NCBI GenBank assembly: GCA_945896935.1
Contig: CAMDER010000113.1
Span: 1 to 5,827 of the forward strand
DNA: 5,827 nucleotides
Source: Bifidobacterium breve
Lineage (GTDB): Bacteria; Actinomycetota; Acidimicrobiia; Acidimicrobiales; Ilumatobacteraceae
Direction of reading: 5' to 3'
A model generated the notes under the pieces. That model ran no database searches, was not told the DNA's origin, and saw nothing but the letters and a program-made list of their open reading frames with translations. Every line of letters starts with the position of its first letter. The first letter of the stretch is position 1. This document shows positions 5,155 through 5,827 of this stretch, one piece after another. Position numbers and translations under genes: made by a program.

Positions 5155-5827
5155 GTCGTATCCCTCACATTGAAGGCGTTCTTAGCGCCGACGAAGTTGT
5201 ACAAACTGCCGAATCAATCGCTGCTCTACAACTCGACAACGGAATGATTCCGTGGTTCAAAGATGGACACTGTGATCCGTGGAACCATGTTGAAACCGCC
5301 ATCGCTCTTGATATCGCTGGTCTGCATTCAAACGCCGAGCGTGCCTACGAGTGGCTTGTTGATATACAGCACGCCGACGGTTGGTGGTTCAACTATTACT
5401 TGCCAGGCGGAATTGTCGAAGAACCAAAACTCGACACCAACGTGTGCGCCTATATCGCTGCTGGCGTGTGGCATCACTGGCTCTGCACCTGGGATCGCGG
5501 TTTCGTTGATCATCTGTGGCCAACTGTTGAACGCGCTATCGAGTGGGTCCTGTCGATGCGTCGCTATGACGGCACCATCTTGTGGGCCAAAGAAGAACAC
5601 GCCAGCCCGTGGGATTACGCATTGCTCACTGGTTCATCAAGTATTTGGCATGCGCTCACCTGCGCCGTCAATCTTGCTGAACTCATCAATGAACCAAAGC
5701 CACATTGGTCCGCTGCTGCCGATCAGTTGAGAATGGCGATTTCTACACGCCCCGACGCTTTCGAACCAAAAACTCGTTGGGCAATGGACTGGTATTACCC
5801 CGTGCTGACCAATGCAATGGAAGGCGA
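5151..5827 (+). CDS. Alpha/alpha-superhelical protein, prenyltransferase / terpene-cyclase-like fold (cut by right edge)
   Basis: Open frame from ATG 5151, overlapping the methyltransferase stop by 4 bases, to the window end: 225 codons, no stop. Begins MSRIPHIEGVLSADEV. Rich in Trp, His and Asp. Two Gln-(2 or 3 residues)-Asp/Asn-Gly...Trp turns (IAALQLDNGMIPW, residues 23-35; IQHADGWW, 72-79) resemble the QW-type turns between helices of alpha/alpha-barrel proteins. Further marks: DPWNHVETAIAL (42-53), KLDTNVCAYIAAGVWHHW (93-110) and WAMDWYYPVL near the cut. I recall this family annotated as 'prenyltransferase' in actinobacterial genomes beside GT4 and methyltransferase genes. That label reflects fold similarity to squalene cyclases and protein prenyltransferases, not shown activity; an (alpha/alpha)6 glycan-acting enzyme is an equally fair reading. 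I do not see the DXDD or QXXDXDD-type catalytic acid motif in this part. No signal peptide. Confidence 0.78.
   Translation, partial: MSRIPHIEGVLSADEVVQTAESIAALQLDNGMIPWFKDGHCDPWNHVETAIALDIAGLHSNAERAYEWLVDIQHADGWWFNYYLPGGIVEEPKLDTNVCAYIAAGVWHHWLCTWDRGFVDHLWPTVERAIEWVLSMRRYDGTILWAKEEHASPWDYALLTGSSSIWHALTCAVNLAELINEPKPHWSAAADQLRMAISTRPDAFEPKTRWAMDWYYPVLTNAMEG

Overview
The window most likely comes from an actinobacterium. The genes I recognise all fit that phylum: a sigma factor with a fused zinc-finger and membrane tail, and a GT4 / methyltransferase / superhelical 'prenyltransferase' run that I remember as a recurring actinobacterial neighbourhood. Base composition looks roughly balanced, with none of the strong GC bias of Streptomyces or mycobacteria. 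That would suit an aquatic lineage such as Acidimicrobiia, but the placement is inference.

Layout. (1) Positions 1-226, minus strand: the N-terminal half of a D-aminoacyl-tRNA deacylase (dtd), cut by the left edge. (2) Diverging from it on the plus strand, an aldose 1-epimerase of the short GalM-like type (245-1054), closed by a terminator-like inverted repeat that overlaps its stop codon. (3) 1151-3067: a 638-residue fusion. It carries an ECF-type sigma factor (regions 2 and 4), a canonical anti-sigma zinc finger (Cx24Hx3Cx2C), one clear transmembrane helix, a Thr/Ser/Pro stalk and two predicted beta-sandwich domains outside the membrane. (4) 3127-end: a tight plus-strand operon of a GT4 glycosyltransferase, a class I SAM methyltransferase (3-nt gap) and an alpha/alpha-superhelical protein of the terpene-cyclase/prenyltransferase-like fold (4-nt ATGA overlap), running off the right edge.

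How the genes may work together. The most notable object is the sigma fusion, which looks like a one-polypeptide signalling device with sensor outside, anti-sigma module and sigma factor inside. Its output cannot be read from sequence. It lies just upstream of, and co-directional with, the glycosyltransferase operon, and the two upstream regions share the octamer GTCAGAGC. A regulatory link to surface glycan or glycolipid synthesis is therefore a testable guess. The stretch is almost fully coding. The only gaps are 227-244 (or 227-274), 1055-1150 and 3068-3126, each described below. No tRNA, rRNA, CRISPR array, insertion sequence or phage-like gene was seen.
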